DNA of 64,000 nt from Amycolatopsis cihanbeyliensis (GTDB taxonomy: Bacteria > Actinomycetota > Actinomycetes > Mycobacteriales > Pseudonocardiaceae): positions 3,564,501-3,628,500 of the forward strand of contig NZ_VFML01000001.1 in the NCBI RefSeq assembly GCF_006715045.1, in the 5' to 3' direction. Positions 6,732 through 14,795 of the stretch are shown here, one piece after another (position 1 is the first letter of the stretch; each line of letters starts with the position of its first letter). The position numbers and the translations under genes were made by a program. Below the pieces are notes generated by a model, which was not told the origin of the DNA, did no database searches, and saw only the letters and a list, made by a program, of their open reading frames with translations.

Positions 6732-9164
6732 TCAGGTCAGCGTGCGGGGACGGACGGAGTTGGCCCGGTCGACCAGCTCGATCCGCCGGTCGGAGCTGCT
6801 CGCCAGGCGGGCGAGCGAGCGGTAGCAGCGCTCCAACCCGAACCGGATGTCCCGGTCGGCGAGGGCACAGCCGAGGACCGTGGCGCCCGGCGTGACCTGC
6901 GTACCGCGGGCGTTCGCACTCCGCAGCCAGTCGTGCGCCGCCTCCAGCACCTCGGCCGAGAGCCGGGCGCGCCGCTCGGCGTCCAGCGAGAGCCGTTCCA
7001 GCTGGGTCGCCGCGTGCACCAGGTCACGCTCGGCGACCTGGCCCTGTTCCCCGCCTCTGGTCTTGATCTTGACCGCGGCGACCTGTGCGTCCACGTGGTG
7101 GGTGGAGGCGACCGGAATGGACTCCAGCACCTCCACCGCGCCGGCCCGGCCACCCTGCGCGAGGTACACCCTGGCCAGCCCGAAGGCGGCGCTCACGTAG
7201 GACCGGTCGGTACGCCAGACCAGCTCGTAGAAGCGGGCGGCCGCGAAGTAGTCGCCGACGTACTCCGCACTGATCCCGAGCGCCAGCTTCGGCGCGATCT
7301 CGCCGGGCAGGTCGTCGTACACCGTGTCGAAAGCCGCCTGCGCCACCCGTGGCCTGCCACCGGCCAGCTCGATCAGCCCGCGGTACCAGTCGATTCGCCA
7401 GTCGTGCGGGTAACCGGCCTTGATCGCGAGGTACTGGGCCGCCTGCAGCTGGCGGCTCGCCTCGGCCAGCTCACTCAGCTCGATCCGGGCACGCACGATG
7501 CGCAGCCGGACCTCGATGGACTCCCGCGGCGCTCCGGCGAGGGCCGCGATGGCGGAACGCGGATCGGCCTGCAGCACGGTGGCCAGCACCCCAGCGCCCG
7601 CGTCCCCGGTGTCGATCTGCGGGATCGGCAAGCCGGCGACCACCTGGCCGGGGTTCGGGACCGGGACGGGGCTGCCCTGGACACCCTGCTCGGGCAGCAC
7701 CATGTCCACGCCGAAGGTCTTCGTCTCCGGGCCGAACACCGGGGAAGCGCCGGGGCGCGGCTCGCCGGTGCCCAGCGACATGATCTCCCGCAGCACCCCG
7801 GTGAGCTGGTCGGCCATGTCCTCGGCGGAGAGGAACCGGCGGTCCGGATCGGAATGCGTGGCCCGGCGCAGGAACCGGTAGTACGAGCCGAACAGGGCGA
7901 ACAGCGGCACCTCGTCCGGCCCGGGCAAGGTGGTCTTGTACTTGGTGGTGTACCCGGTGAACTCGAAGCTGAGCACGGCAAGGGTACGGCCGACGGTGTA
8001 GAGGTCGGAGGCCACCGAGGCACCGTGCTTGGGCAGTTCCGGGGCGCTGTAGCCGGTGGTGTAGAACAGCGGGCTCTCGTAGTCGTCCATCCGGCGCACC
8101 GCGCCGAGGTCGATCAGCTTGAGCTGCTCGTGCGTCTGGATCACGTTGTCCGGCTTCAGGTCGCAGTACAGCAGACCCTGGCTGTGCAGGTAACCCAGGG
8201 CAGGCAGGATCTCCAGCCCGTATGCGATGACCTGGCCGATCGGCAACGGCTCCGGCCGCCCGGTCTCCCGGTGGTGCGCCAGCGCGAGTTGGCGCAGCGA
8301 CTGGCCACCGACGTACTCCATCACGATGTAACCGACCGAGGTGCCGGTGTGGTTGTCCGGATGCTGCACGAAGTTGTAGATCCGGACGATGTTCGGGTGC
8401 TCGACCTCGGCGAGGAACCGGGTCTCGTTCACCGCGGCCGCCAGCGCCGTGGCGTCCCCGGTGTCGATCAGTCCCTTGAGGACGACCCAGCGGTCGCTGA
8501 CGTTGCGGTCCTTGGCGAGGTAGATCCAGCCGAGACCGCCGTAGGCCAACGCGCCCAGCACCTCGTACTGCCCGCCGACGACCTCACCGGGGCGTAGTTT
8601 CGGCAGGAAGGAGAAGGGCGCGCCGCACTTCGGGCACACGCCCTCCGGCTCACCGGCTTGACCGTCCCTGCCCCGGCCGACCTTCGTCTGGCAGCTACCG
8701 CAGAACCGCTTCTCCTCGGAGACCACCGGGTTCGCCAGCACGGCCGATGCCGGGTCCCGGTAGGGCACCGGCGGCACGTCCACCAGGCCCGCACCGAGCC
8801 GGCCGCGCCGCGAGGTGCGCGCGGAACTGCGCCGGGAGGTACCGGGGAAGGCGCCGGATCCGGTACCCGACCCGGTTCCCGGCCACGAGCCGGGACCACT
8901 ACCGGGTCCGCTCCCTGGGCCGGTGCCCGGCCTGCTGCCCCCGCTGGTGCTCGGCGGCAGCACACTCTCCGTCCCGGGGTCCGGCAGGGGTACGTTCGAG
9001 CCCGGGTCCACTGCCGGCGCCGGTGGCGCGATACTCCTGGTCTCCGCGGGTGCGTCCAGCACGCTGGTCAGCTGGGGGTCACCGGCGGCCTGGACCGGCT
9101 GTCGCTGTTGCTGCTGTTGCCCGTGCGGGGGCGGCTCGGGCTCACGCCAGACCTGGTCGGACAC
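6732..9164 (-). CDS. pknG: serine/threonine protein kinase PknG
   Basis: A soluble kinase that regulates 2-oxoglutarate/glutamate metabolism by phosphorylating the FHA protein GarA/OdhI. The order is a disordered Pro/Gly/Ser-rich N-terminus, a rubredoxin-like zinc site (CGSC at 155-158, CPKC at 177-180), a kinase domain from ~198 with Lys230, YCDLKPDN (Asp335) and DLG (352-354), then a C-terminal TPR region. At 810 residues it exceeds the mycobacterial 750 because of the low-complexity tail (repeated PGSGPG). The invariant HRD appears as YCD, as in other PknG proteins. Starts at GTG with GGGAGGT upstream, 12 bases after glnH. Confidence 0.96.
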   Translation of the reverse strand: MSDQVWREPEPPPHGQQQQQRQPVQAAGDPQLTSVLDAPAETRSIAPPAPAVDPGSNVPLPDPGTESVLPPSTSGGSRPGTGPGSGPGSGPGSWPGTGSGTGSGAFPGTSRRSSARTSRRGRLGAGLVDVPPVPYRDPASAVLANPVVSEEKRFCGSCQTKVGRGRDGQAGEPEGVCPKCGAPFSFLPKLRPGEVVGGQYEVLGALAYGGLGWIYLAKDRNVSDRWVVLKGLIDTGDATALAAAVNETRFLAEVEHPNIVRIYNFVQHPDNHTGTSVGYIVMEYVGGQSLRQLALAHHRETGRPEPLPIGQVIAYGLEILPALGYLHSQGLLYCDLKPDNVIQTHEQLKLIDLGAVRRMDDYESPLFYTTGYSAPELPKHGASVASDLYTVGRTLAVLSFEFTGYTTKYKTTLPGPDEVPLFALFGSYYRFLRRATHSDPDRRFLSAEDMADQLTGVLREIMSLGTGEPRPGASPVFGPETKTFGVDMVLPEQGVQGSPVPVPNPGQVVAGLPIPQIDTGDAGAGVLATVLQADPRSAIAALAGAPRESIEVRLRIVRARIELSELAEASRQLQAAQYLAIKAGYPHDWRIDWYRGLIELAGGRPRVAQAAFDTVYDDLPGEIAPKLALGISAEYVGDYFAAARFYELVWRTDRSYVSAAFGLARVYLAQGGRAGAVEVLESIPVASTHHVDAQVAAVKIKTRGGEQGQVAERDLVHAATQLERLSLDAERRARLSAEVLEAAHDWLRSANARGTQVTPGATVLGCALADRDIRFGLERCYRSLARLASSSDRRIELVDRANSVRPRTLT

Positions 9165-9176
9165 TGCTACCTCCCG

Positions 9177-10139
9177 CTACCTGTACTCGGGCTGGGGCGG
9201 GCCGGCCGAACCGAGCCGTTCGGCCACCCACCCGTCATAGCTCTGTTGCCACCGACCACCGCGCACCTGCTCGAGCACGTGGTTGACGAACCGCACCATG
9301 TCCTCGTTCTCCTTGGGGATGCCGACCCCGTACGGCTCCTCGGTGAACGTCTCGCCGACGACCTTCGTGGTCGGGTCCTGCGCGGCCATCCCGGCCAGGA
9401 TGGTGTCGTCGGTGGACACTGCGGCCACCTGCCCCTGTTGCAGCATGACCAGGCAGTCCGACCAGTCGTCCACCTGGACCGGGATCGGGCCGGACACGGC
9501 GGCGATGTTCTTCAGCGAGGTGGAGCCATCCGCCGCGCACACCCGCTTGCCGTCGAGGCCAGCCAGGCTGGTCACCGAGGATCCTTTGTCCACAAGCAAC
9601 CGCTGGCCCGCGACGTAGTACACCGAGGAGAAGTTCACCTTCTCCCGCCGCGCGCAGTTCACGGTGTAGGTCCGCACCACGACGTCCACCTCACCGTTCA
9701 TCAGCACGTCCTCGCGCTGCGCGGAGGTGATCGCCCGGAACCGGATCTTCTCCGGATCGCCGAAGATCGCCCTGGCGATCTCCTTGGCGATATCGATGTC
9801 GAAACCCTCGAGCTCGCCGGTGGTGGGGTTGCGGAACCCGAACAGGAAGGTGTTCTGGTCCACCCCGGCGATCAGGTTCCCGCGCTCCCTGATCTCGGCC
9901 ATTGTGGACCCCGCGGGAATACCGGCCTGGGGCGGAAGACTCGCCCTGGCGTTGCAGTCCGGCGACTCGGACTTCTCGGTGTCCACATCGACCGGACCGG
10001 AGCCGGCCGGGGCCGGGCGCTGCACCGAACCCACCGGCGCCGGATCCACCGGCTCACCGGGCGAACCGCAGCCGGTGGCCAGCACGGCCAGCATGCCCAG
10101 CACGGCGACCGACGTTGTTGGCAAACCCCGCTTGCTCAC
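9177..10139 (-). CDS. glnH: glutamate-binding lipoprotein GlnH
   Basis: A 320-residue type-3 solute-binding protein. It has a signal peptide with lipobox LATGC (Cys24), a flexible Pro/Glu linker, then the amino-acid-binding fold (EIRERGNLIAGVDQNTFLFG; GFDIDIAKEIARAIFGDPEK). In mycobacteria GlnH binds Asp/Glu outside the cell and signals through GlnX to PknG, and the same three genes are adjacent here. The ATG overlaps the glnX stop by four bases (ATGA), implying coupled translation. No ABC permease genes are nearby, which supports a sensing role. Confidence 0.94.
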   Translation of the reverse strand: MSKRGLPTTSVAVLGMLAVLATGCGSPGEPVDPAPVGSVQRPAPAGSGPVDVDTEKSESPDCNARASLPPQAGIPAGSTMAEIRERGNLIAGVDQNTFLFGFRNPTTGELEGFDIDIAKEIARAIFGDPEKIRFRAITSAQREDVLMNGEVDVVVRTYTVNCARREKVNFSSVYYVAGQRLLVDKGSSVTSLAGLDGKRVCAADGSTSLKNIAAVSGPIPVQVDDWSDCLVMLQQGQVAAVSTDDTILAGMAAQDPTTKVVGETFTEEPYGVGIPKENEDMVRFVNHVLEQVRGGRWQQSYDGWVAERLGSAGPPQPEYR

Positions 10140-11554
10140 CGATACTCCCTCAACCGTTCCCGGATTCCCATCGTCACGCCGAGTGCGGCGAGCACCGCCA
10201 GCACCGCGAATCCGGGCGCGAGCAGGATCAGGGCACGGGACCCGTTGGTCGTGTCGTCCAGAAAACCTTGCCGCGCGGCGTTGATCGCCTCGGCCAGGTG
10301 GCCGTCGAGGCGGGAGAACGCCGCCGCCGCGCTCTGCTCGTCCGCGCCGTCCAGCGCGAGTTCCACCGCCCGGTCATGGTCACCGGACCGGTCGAGCGAA
10401 CGAACCTCGGTGTGCGCGCGCAGCCAGGCGGTCGCGTCGTTCGCCGCGGCGGCCGCGGACTCGGCTGCCGGCTCGCCCGCGGTCAGGTTCTTCGCGCGCC
10501 CCAGCATCCCGCCCTCGCCCTCCGGCCCGGCGAGCTCGGCGGTCAGCTGCACGAACTCCTTCTCGTACTCCTCGCCGCCGCCCCTGGCCACCAGGGTCAG
10601 GGTTTCGTCGGCCCGCGCCTTCAACGCGGTGATCCTTGCCTGCACCAACTGGTCCATCTGCTCGGTGCTGTCCCTGCCGGCGGACACCAGCACGCTCTGC
10701 ACGATCAGCGCCGCCGCGGTCCACAGAACCGCCACCCCGACCGCGATCGTGGCGACCACCAGCCCGATGTTGAACACCCGGTTGGTAATGCGCTTCAGGT
10801 ACACCTGCGCCGCGATCAGCGCACCGAGCAAGGCCAGCACGAGTAACGCCGTCAGCCACGGAAACCCGCTGGCGTCGTCCTGCTCCTCGGCCAGCCGCTG
10901 GGTGTCGATCTGGTACAGCTCCTCGGCCGCGGGCAGCAGGGTGGAGCGCATCAGGTGGGATGCCTCACGCAGGTAGGAAGCGCCCACCGGAAAGCCCTGC
11001 AGGTTGTTCGCCCGCGCCTGCTCCACCAGTCCGGTGTAGACCGGCAACTGTTGGCTGAGGATGTCGACCTGGGTGGCCGCGTCGCCGACCCCCGCGGAGT
11101 CGGAGGCCGCCTTGGCCAGCGCGGCACCGGCCTTGGCGATATCCAACTCGTACCGTTCCCGCAGTTGCCGTGGCTCGCCCCCGGTGAACAGGAAGGAACT
11201 GGCCGCGGTGGCGTCGGCGTCGGAGAGCGAGCGGAACACCTCCTGCGCCGCGGCCGCGAGCGGCTCCCTGTGCTCGACCAACCCGTCGATGGCGCCCTTG
11301 CGGTCCTGCATGGCGATGGTGCCGAACACCCCGGTCAGCAGGGCGAGCACGACCAGTCCCACGGCGATCAGGGACAGCCTGCCCGGGGTGCGGCGCGTGG
11401 CTCGGACGATCCTGCGTGCGGCGCCCGCGGGCAACTCGGCAAGGCCTGCCAGCCCGGACCGGGGCTGCGCGGGCGCCCCGTTGCCGCCCGGCCCCGCGGT
11501 GCCTGCGGCCTGCGCCCCGTGCTCCCCGGCAGCGCGGGTCGCGGTGCTCGTCAT
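10136..11554 (-). CDS. glnX: GlnX, membrane transducer for PknG
   Basis: A membrane protein of about 472 residues that links extracytoplasmic GlnH to PknG. A disordered N-terminus precedes a first membrane helix (LSLIAVGLVVLALLTGVFG) and a long extracytoplasmic helical domain. Two helices follow (FPWLTALLVLALLGALIAA; then VVATIAVGVAVLWTAAALIV), then a second helical domain and a last helix at the C-terminus. The ATG at 11554 has GGAGGG upstream; an in-frame start at 11617 would add 21 poor residues. First gene of the glnX-glnH-pknG operon. Confidence 0.93.
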   Translation of the reverse strand: MTSTATRAAGEHGAQAAGTAGPGGNGAPAQPRSGLAGLAELPAGAARRIVRATRRTPGRLSLIAVGLVVLALLTGVFGTIAMQDRKGAIDGLVEHREPLAAAAQEVFRSLSDADATAASSFLFTGGEPRQLRERYELDIAKAGAALAKAASDSAGVGDAATQVDILSQQLPVYTGLVEQARANNLQGFPVGASYLREASHLMRSTLLPAAEELYQIDTQRLAEEQDDASGFPWLTALLVLALLGALIAAQVYLKRITNRVFNIGLVVATIAVGVAVLWTAAALIVQSVLVSAGRDSTEQMDQLVQARITALKARADETLTLVARGGGEEYEKEFVQLTAELAGPEGEGGMLGRAKNLTAGEPAAESAAAAANDATAWLRAHTEVRSLDRSGDHDRAVELALDGADEQSAAAAFSRLDGHLAEAINAARQGFLDDTTNGSRALILLAPGFAVLAVLAALGVTMGIRERLREYR

Positions 11555-11671
11555 CGTGTCTGCCCTCCGCCCAGTCGCGAGACTCGCATGACGGTAGCCG
11601 AGTCCGCATCGGGACACGCGGTTAGCCGGGTGGTCGGCTGGATATTCTCCCCGGCCGATGCATCGGTTCGG

Positions 11672-12319
11672 TCAAGAACCGGACAGATCGTTGCGATACG
11701 CATACCGCACGGCCTCGGCCCGGTTACGAACCCCGATCTTGGCGAAGGCGTTGTTGATGTGCGTCTTGACCGTGGTTTCGCCGATGAACAGCCGGCCGGC
11801 GATCTCGGCATTGCTCAACCCGGCACCGATCAGCCCGAGTACCTCGGCCTCGCGGGCGGTGAGACCGTCCGGCGGCACGCGGTCGCCCGCGGGTGGGTCC
11901 AGCGCGGCGACGAGCCGGCTGGAGACATCCGCGGCGAAGGTGGACTGCCCGGCCGCGGCCGAGTGCAGTGCCGCGGTGATCTCGGTCCGGCCCGCGTCTT
12001 TGGTCAGGTAGCCGCGCGCGCCCGCGCGCAGCGCGCCGGCGATCGAGTCGTCATCGGAGTAGGTGGTCAGCACGACGACCGCGGTTTCCGGGTGGTCGCG
12101 GCTGATCCGCTCGGTCGCGGCCACCCCGTCGAGCCCCGGCATCCGCAGATCCATCAGCACCACATCGACCCGGTCGCGGACGAGCGCCTCCAGCGCGGCG
12201 GCACCGTCCCCCGCGGCGCCGGTCACCTCGACGCCCTCGACCAGGCCGAGCAGCGCGACCAGCCCCTCCCGGATCACCTGCTGGTCGTCCACGACGAGCA
12301 CCCTGATCGGTTCAGCCAT
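11672..12319 (-). CDS. NarL/LuxR-family response regulator
   Basis: A 215-residue cytoplasmic transcription factor. The receiver domain has the acidic pair in VLVVDDQQ, the phospho-acceptor Asp in VLMDLRMPG and the conserved Lys in LTKDAG. The LuxR helix-turn-helix follows (LTAREAEVLGLIGAGLSNAE). Its ATG lies inside the end of the kinase gene (8-base overlap), so the two are co-translated. Targets cannot be read from the sequence; glnX starts 117 bases downstream on the same strand but with its own ribosome-binding site. Confidence 0.94.
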   Translation of the reverse strand: MAEPIRVLVVDDQQVIREGLVALLGLVEGVEVTGAAGDGAAALEALVRDRVDVVLMDLRMPGLDGVAATERISRDHPETAVVVLTTYSDDDSIAGALRAGARGYLTKDAGRTEITAALHSAAAGQSTFAADVSSRLVAALDPPAGDRVPPDGLTAREAEVLGLIGAGLSNAEIAGRLFIGETTVKTHINNAFAKIGVRNRAEAVRYAYRNDLSGS

Positions 12320-13454
12320 CCGGCACCTCCGCGCTCACCCGCCAGTCCCGCCCCTCGCTGCCCGCGGTCAGGGTGCCACCGGCGAGCGCGATCCGCTCGC
12401 GTAGCCCGGTCAGCCCGAACCCCGGCGCGCGTGCCGGCCGGGCACCGGTGCGCTCGTTCACCACGCGCAGGCTCACCCGACCGGCGCCGAAACCCAGCAC
12501 CATGGTGACCGCCGCGCCCGGCGCGTGCCGCGCGGCGTTGGTGAGTGCCTCCCGCGCGCCCGCGGAAAGTGAGACGGCGGTGGCCGAGGACACCGCGCGT
12601 GGCACCCCGTCGGTACGGAAGTCCACCGGCGTGCCGTGATCCCTGCGGTGCCTCGCGGCGAGTTCGGCCAGCGCCTCGGTCAGCGCGGGCACGTCCCTGC
12701 GCAGCGCGGCAACGGCGTTCCTCGCCTCGGCGAGCCCGTCCGAGGCGAGCCGCCGCGCCCGCCGCACCGTACCCAGCGAACCGTCCACATCGGACTTCTC
12801 GGCAAGTTGCGCCTCGGCGAGCTCGAGCTGGACGCCGAGGGCACCGAGGGAGTGCGCCAGCACGTCGTGGATCTCCCGCGCGATCCGGGTGCGCTCGTCC
12901 AGCGCGGCGGCGCGGGCATGTTCCGCCTGCGCCAGCCGGGTCTGCTCGAGCAGTTGCTCGGCCTGCCTCGCCCGCACCCGGTACTGCCGCTGGTGCAGCC
13001 CGAACAGCATGAACAGCAACAGCACCACGGGGGTGCCCAGCACCTTGTCGGCGGGGAGCCCGGCCAGCACGCCGGAGGCCGTGGCGAGGACGGTGCCACC
13101 CGTCCCGGTCAGCACGATCGTGGTGACGCCGGGCGCCTCGAGCGCGGCGAACCGGCCGAGCGCGATCGCCCCGAGGATGGCCGGGGTCATGTCATCGGCG
13201 GGCCCGGTGGCCAGGGTGGGCAGGGCCGCGGCCACCCCCAGCATGGCCGCGGCGAACCGGGGTGCCCTGGACCCGGCGAGCACGAACACGGTCCAGCAGG
13301 CGGCGCAGGCGCCATAGCAGGCCCAGATCCACGGCTCGTCCTCGCGGGCGGTGAGCAGCGTCGCCGCGAGGAACACCGTGCCGAACAGCTGCACGACCAG
13401 CCATCCCGGCGCGAGGTTGTCCGGTAGCCGCCACCGGCGCTTCGCTTCGGTCAT
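12312..13454 (-). CDS. sensor histidine kinase (HisKA_3 type)
   Basis: A 380-residue membrane histidine kinase partnering the downstream response regulator. The N-terminal ~140 residues form about five or six membrane helices with very short loops, so the signal is probably sensed in the membrane. The dimerisation/phospho-acceptor helix contains RTRIAREIHDVLAHSLGALG. The ATPase region has an NTNAARH-like N-box (EALTNAARH) and a glycine box (GFGLTGLRERI). DesK/LiaS-like layout. Confidence 0.93.
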   Translation of the reverse strand: MTEAKRRWRLPDNLAPGWLVVQLFGTVFLAATLLTAREDEPWIWACYGACAACWTVFVLAGSRAPRFAAAMLGVAAALPTLATGPADDMTPAILGAIALGRFAALEAPGVTTIVLTGTGGTVLATASGVLAGLPADKVLGTPVVLLLFMLFGLHQRQYRVRARQAEQLLEQTRLAQAEHARAAALDERTRIAREIHDVLAHSLGALGVQLELAEAQLAEKSDVDGSLGTVRRARRLASDGLAEARNAVAALRRDVPALTEALAELAARHRRDHGTPVDFRTDGVPRAVSSATAVSLSAGAREALTNAARHAPGAAVTMVLGFGAGRVSLRVVNERTGARPARAPGFGLTGLRERIALAGGTLTAGSEGRDWRVSAEVPDG

Positions 13455-13488
13455 CTCCCGATTTCAGCGCACGATCGAACCGGCCCGC

Positions 13489-13623
13489 TCACCGGCCGGA
13501 CAGGCTGGTGATGACCTCGACGAGGAGCAGGCGGTAGGCCAGGAAACCCAGCAACAGCACCACGCCGATCCCGATCAGCAGGAGCAGCGGCCGGCCGCCG
13601 GTGCGCTTGTCGTCCTTGTCCAT
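13489..13623 (-). CDS. 44-residue single-pass membrane protein
   Basis: A short frame starting MDKDDKRTGG, with one strongly hydrophobic helix (PLLLLIGIGVVLLLGFLAYR) and a short tail LVEVITSLSGR. It lies 34 bases upstream of the histidine kinase gene on the same strand and could be the first gene of that operon. The longer in-frame start at 13737 would run into the csp terminator and adds Pro-rich non-protein-like sequence. Function unknown. Confidence 0.55.
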   Translation of the reverse strand: MDKDDKRTGGRPLLLLIGIGVVLLLGFLAYRLLLVEVITSLSGR

Positions 13624-13705
13624 GGCGAGAACGCTAGGCGGCGAGCCGGGTGGAGTAGGACCACTCAGGGGTGGAGCTGGGGATGGAGATGGGGGTGGAA
13701 CAGAC

Positions 13706-13738
13706 GGTGCCCGCCACCTCAGCGAGGTGGCGGGCACC
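13706..13738. terminator. 15-bp perfect hairpin after csp copy 2
   Basis: GGTGCCCGCCACCTC and its exact complement flank a 3-base loop, 26 bases past the csp stop. Very stable and without a T-run, as is usual for actinobacterial terminators. Confidence 0.75.
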
Positions 13739-13763
13739 GGGGAAAAACGTCTGGGGGTCAGCC

Positions 13764-13967
13764 TCAGATGACGCTGACCGAGGTGGCCTGCGGGCCCTTC
13801 TGGCCCTGGCCGATCTCGAACTCAACGCGGGCGTTCTCCTCCAGGGTCCGGAAGCCGTTGCCCTTGATCTCCGAGTAGTGCACGAAGACGTCCCCGTCGC
13901 CCTGGTCGGGGGTGATGAAACCGAAGCCCTTCTCGGAGTTGAACCACTTAACGGTGCCCTGCGTCAT
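13764..13967 (-). CDS. cold-shock protein, CspA family (copy 2)
   Basis: A 67-residue cold-shock domain with KGFGFITP (RNP1) and VFVHYSEI (RNP2). The ATG at 13967 has AGGAGA five bases upstream; a start at 14003 would add 12 residues not seen in the family. Its C-terminus ([10 protein letters not shown]) differs from copies 1 and 3. The 5' region beyond it is unusually AT-rich for this genome, which fits a long, structured leader as found on many csp mRNAs. Confidence 0.95.
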   Translation of the reverse strand: MTQGTVKWFNSEKGFGFITPDQGDGDVFVHYSEIKGNGFRTLEENARVEFEIGQGQKGPQATSVSVI

Positions 13968-14360
13968 GAAAATCTCCTGTGTGACAAAAAATAAGGACGA
14001 CACCGGCCGTAACCGAATGTCCTACACAGTCAAGCACACCCGGGCGCTGAACGCCAATGGATGCCAGCCGAACGTGTGTGTGATAACTATCCTGAACCCC
14101 TCGCGAGCCGCCCTGACCAGCAGAGAGACCCCTACTTGGATACGTCGACGGAACTCGTCGAATTACTTACGAACGAGCCGGAAATGCGCCCAGTCACTAC
14201 AATACGATTATTACCGTGGGCGCTGCTGATGCTCCGATCTACCGAGCGGCTGACCGCGAAACGAGGTGCGCCGAGAACGGTACCCGATCGGCAGGCCACA
14301 CGCCATGGGGCGCGCGGCCCCCTCGATGTGAGACCGGGGTCACAGCGCGCGCCGGTGCGT
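13968..14360. other. csp 5' region and intergenic DNA of lower GC
   Basis: About 390 bases between divergent genes, containing AT-rich stretches (ATAATAAT-like near 14205, AAAAAATAA near 13985). The open frames here lack ribosome-binding sites. It probably holds the csp promoter and leader. No specific cold box could be identified. Confidence 0.4.
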
Positions 14361-14366
14361 TAGCTT
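14361..14366 (+). promoter_or_regulatory. -10 box for leaderless transcript
   Basis: TAGCTT is six bases before the ATG at 14373 and there is no ribosome-binding site. Confidence 0.45.
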
Positions 14367-14372
14367 GCCTCC

Positions 14373-14795
14373 ATGCAGCCCTCCTACCCGCACTGGGAAA
14401 CCGTGCCCACCCGGTGGAAGGACAACGATGTCTACGGGCACATGAACAACGCCGTGCACTACTCGATCATGGACACGGTCATCAACACCTGGCTGATCCG
14501 CGAGGGTGGCCTGGACATCCACGACGGGGACACGATCGGCCTGTGTGTCGAGTCGCGCTGCAACTACCACGCCGCGACGGCCTTCCCCGAGTCGCTGGCG
14601 GTAGGGCTGCGGGTCGGCAAGCTCGGCGGGTCCAGCGTGCGGTACGAGGTCGGCATCCACCGGCAGGACCGGGAGACCGTGGTCGCCGAGGGGCACTTCG
14701 TGCACGTGTTCGTGGACAGGGAGACCCGCAGGCCACGCCCGATCAGCGGGCGGCTGCGCGACTCGCTGGCAGCGCTGCTGGTGGAACCCGGGTGA
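14373..14795 (+). CDS. 4-hydroxybenzoyl-CoA-type acyl-CoA thioesterase
   Basis: A 140-residue single hotdog domain. The hallmark RWKDNDVYGHMNNAVH carries the catalytic Asp of the 4HBT/YbgC group, so it should hydrolyse acyl-CoA esters. Length is normal for the family. The start is leaderless (TAGCTT six bases upstream). Its last 53 bases overlap the 3' end of the converging ABC transporter gene on the other strand. It is not obviously part of the lanthipeptide pathway. Confidence 0.9.
   Translation: MQPSYPHWETVPTRWKDNDVYGHMNNAVHYSIMDTVINTWLIREGGLDIHDGDTIGLCVESRCNYHAATAFPESLAVGLRVGKLGGSSVRYEVGIHRQDRETVVAEGHFVHVFVDRETRRPRPISGRLRDSLAALLVEPG

Noticed and set aside
6933..10976. Long plus-strand open frames (554 and 772 codons) opposite pknG/glnH/glnX
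   Set aside because: They mirror the third-position GC of the real genes, lack ribosome-binding sites and give His/Gln/Arg/Gly-rich translations without domains.
11672..13454. Two-component pair as the RamR-like regulator of the lanthipeptide operon
   Set aside because: It is 1.3 kb or more beyond the operon's 3' end, separated by csp and thioesterase genes, and pairs with its own kinase. No link is visible.
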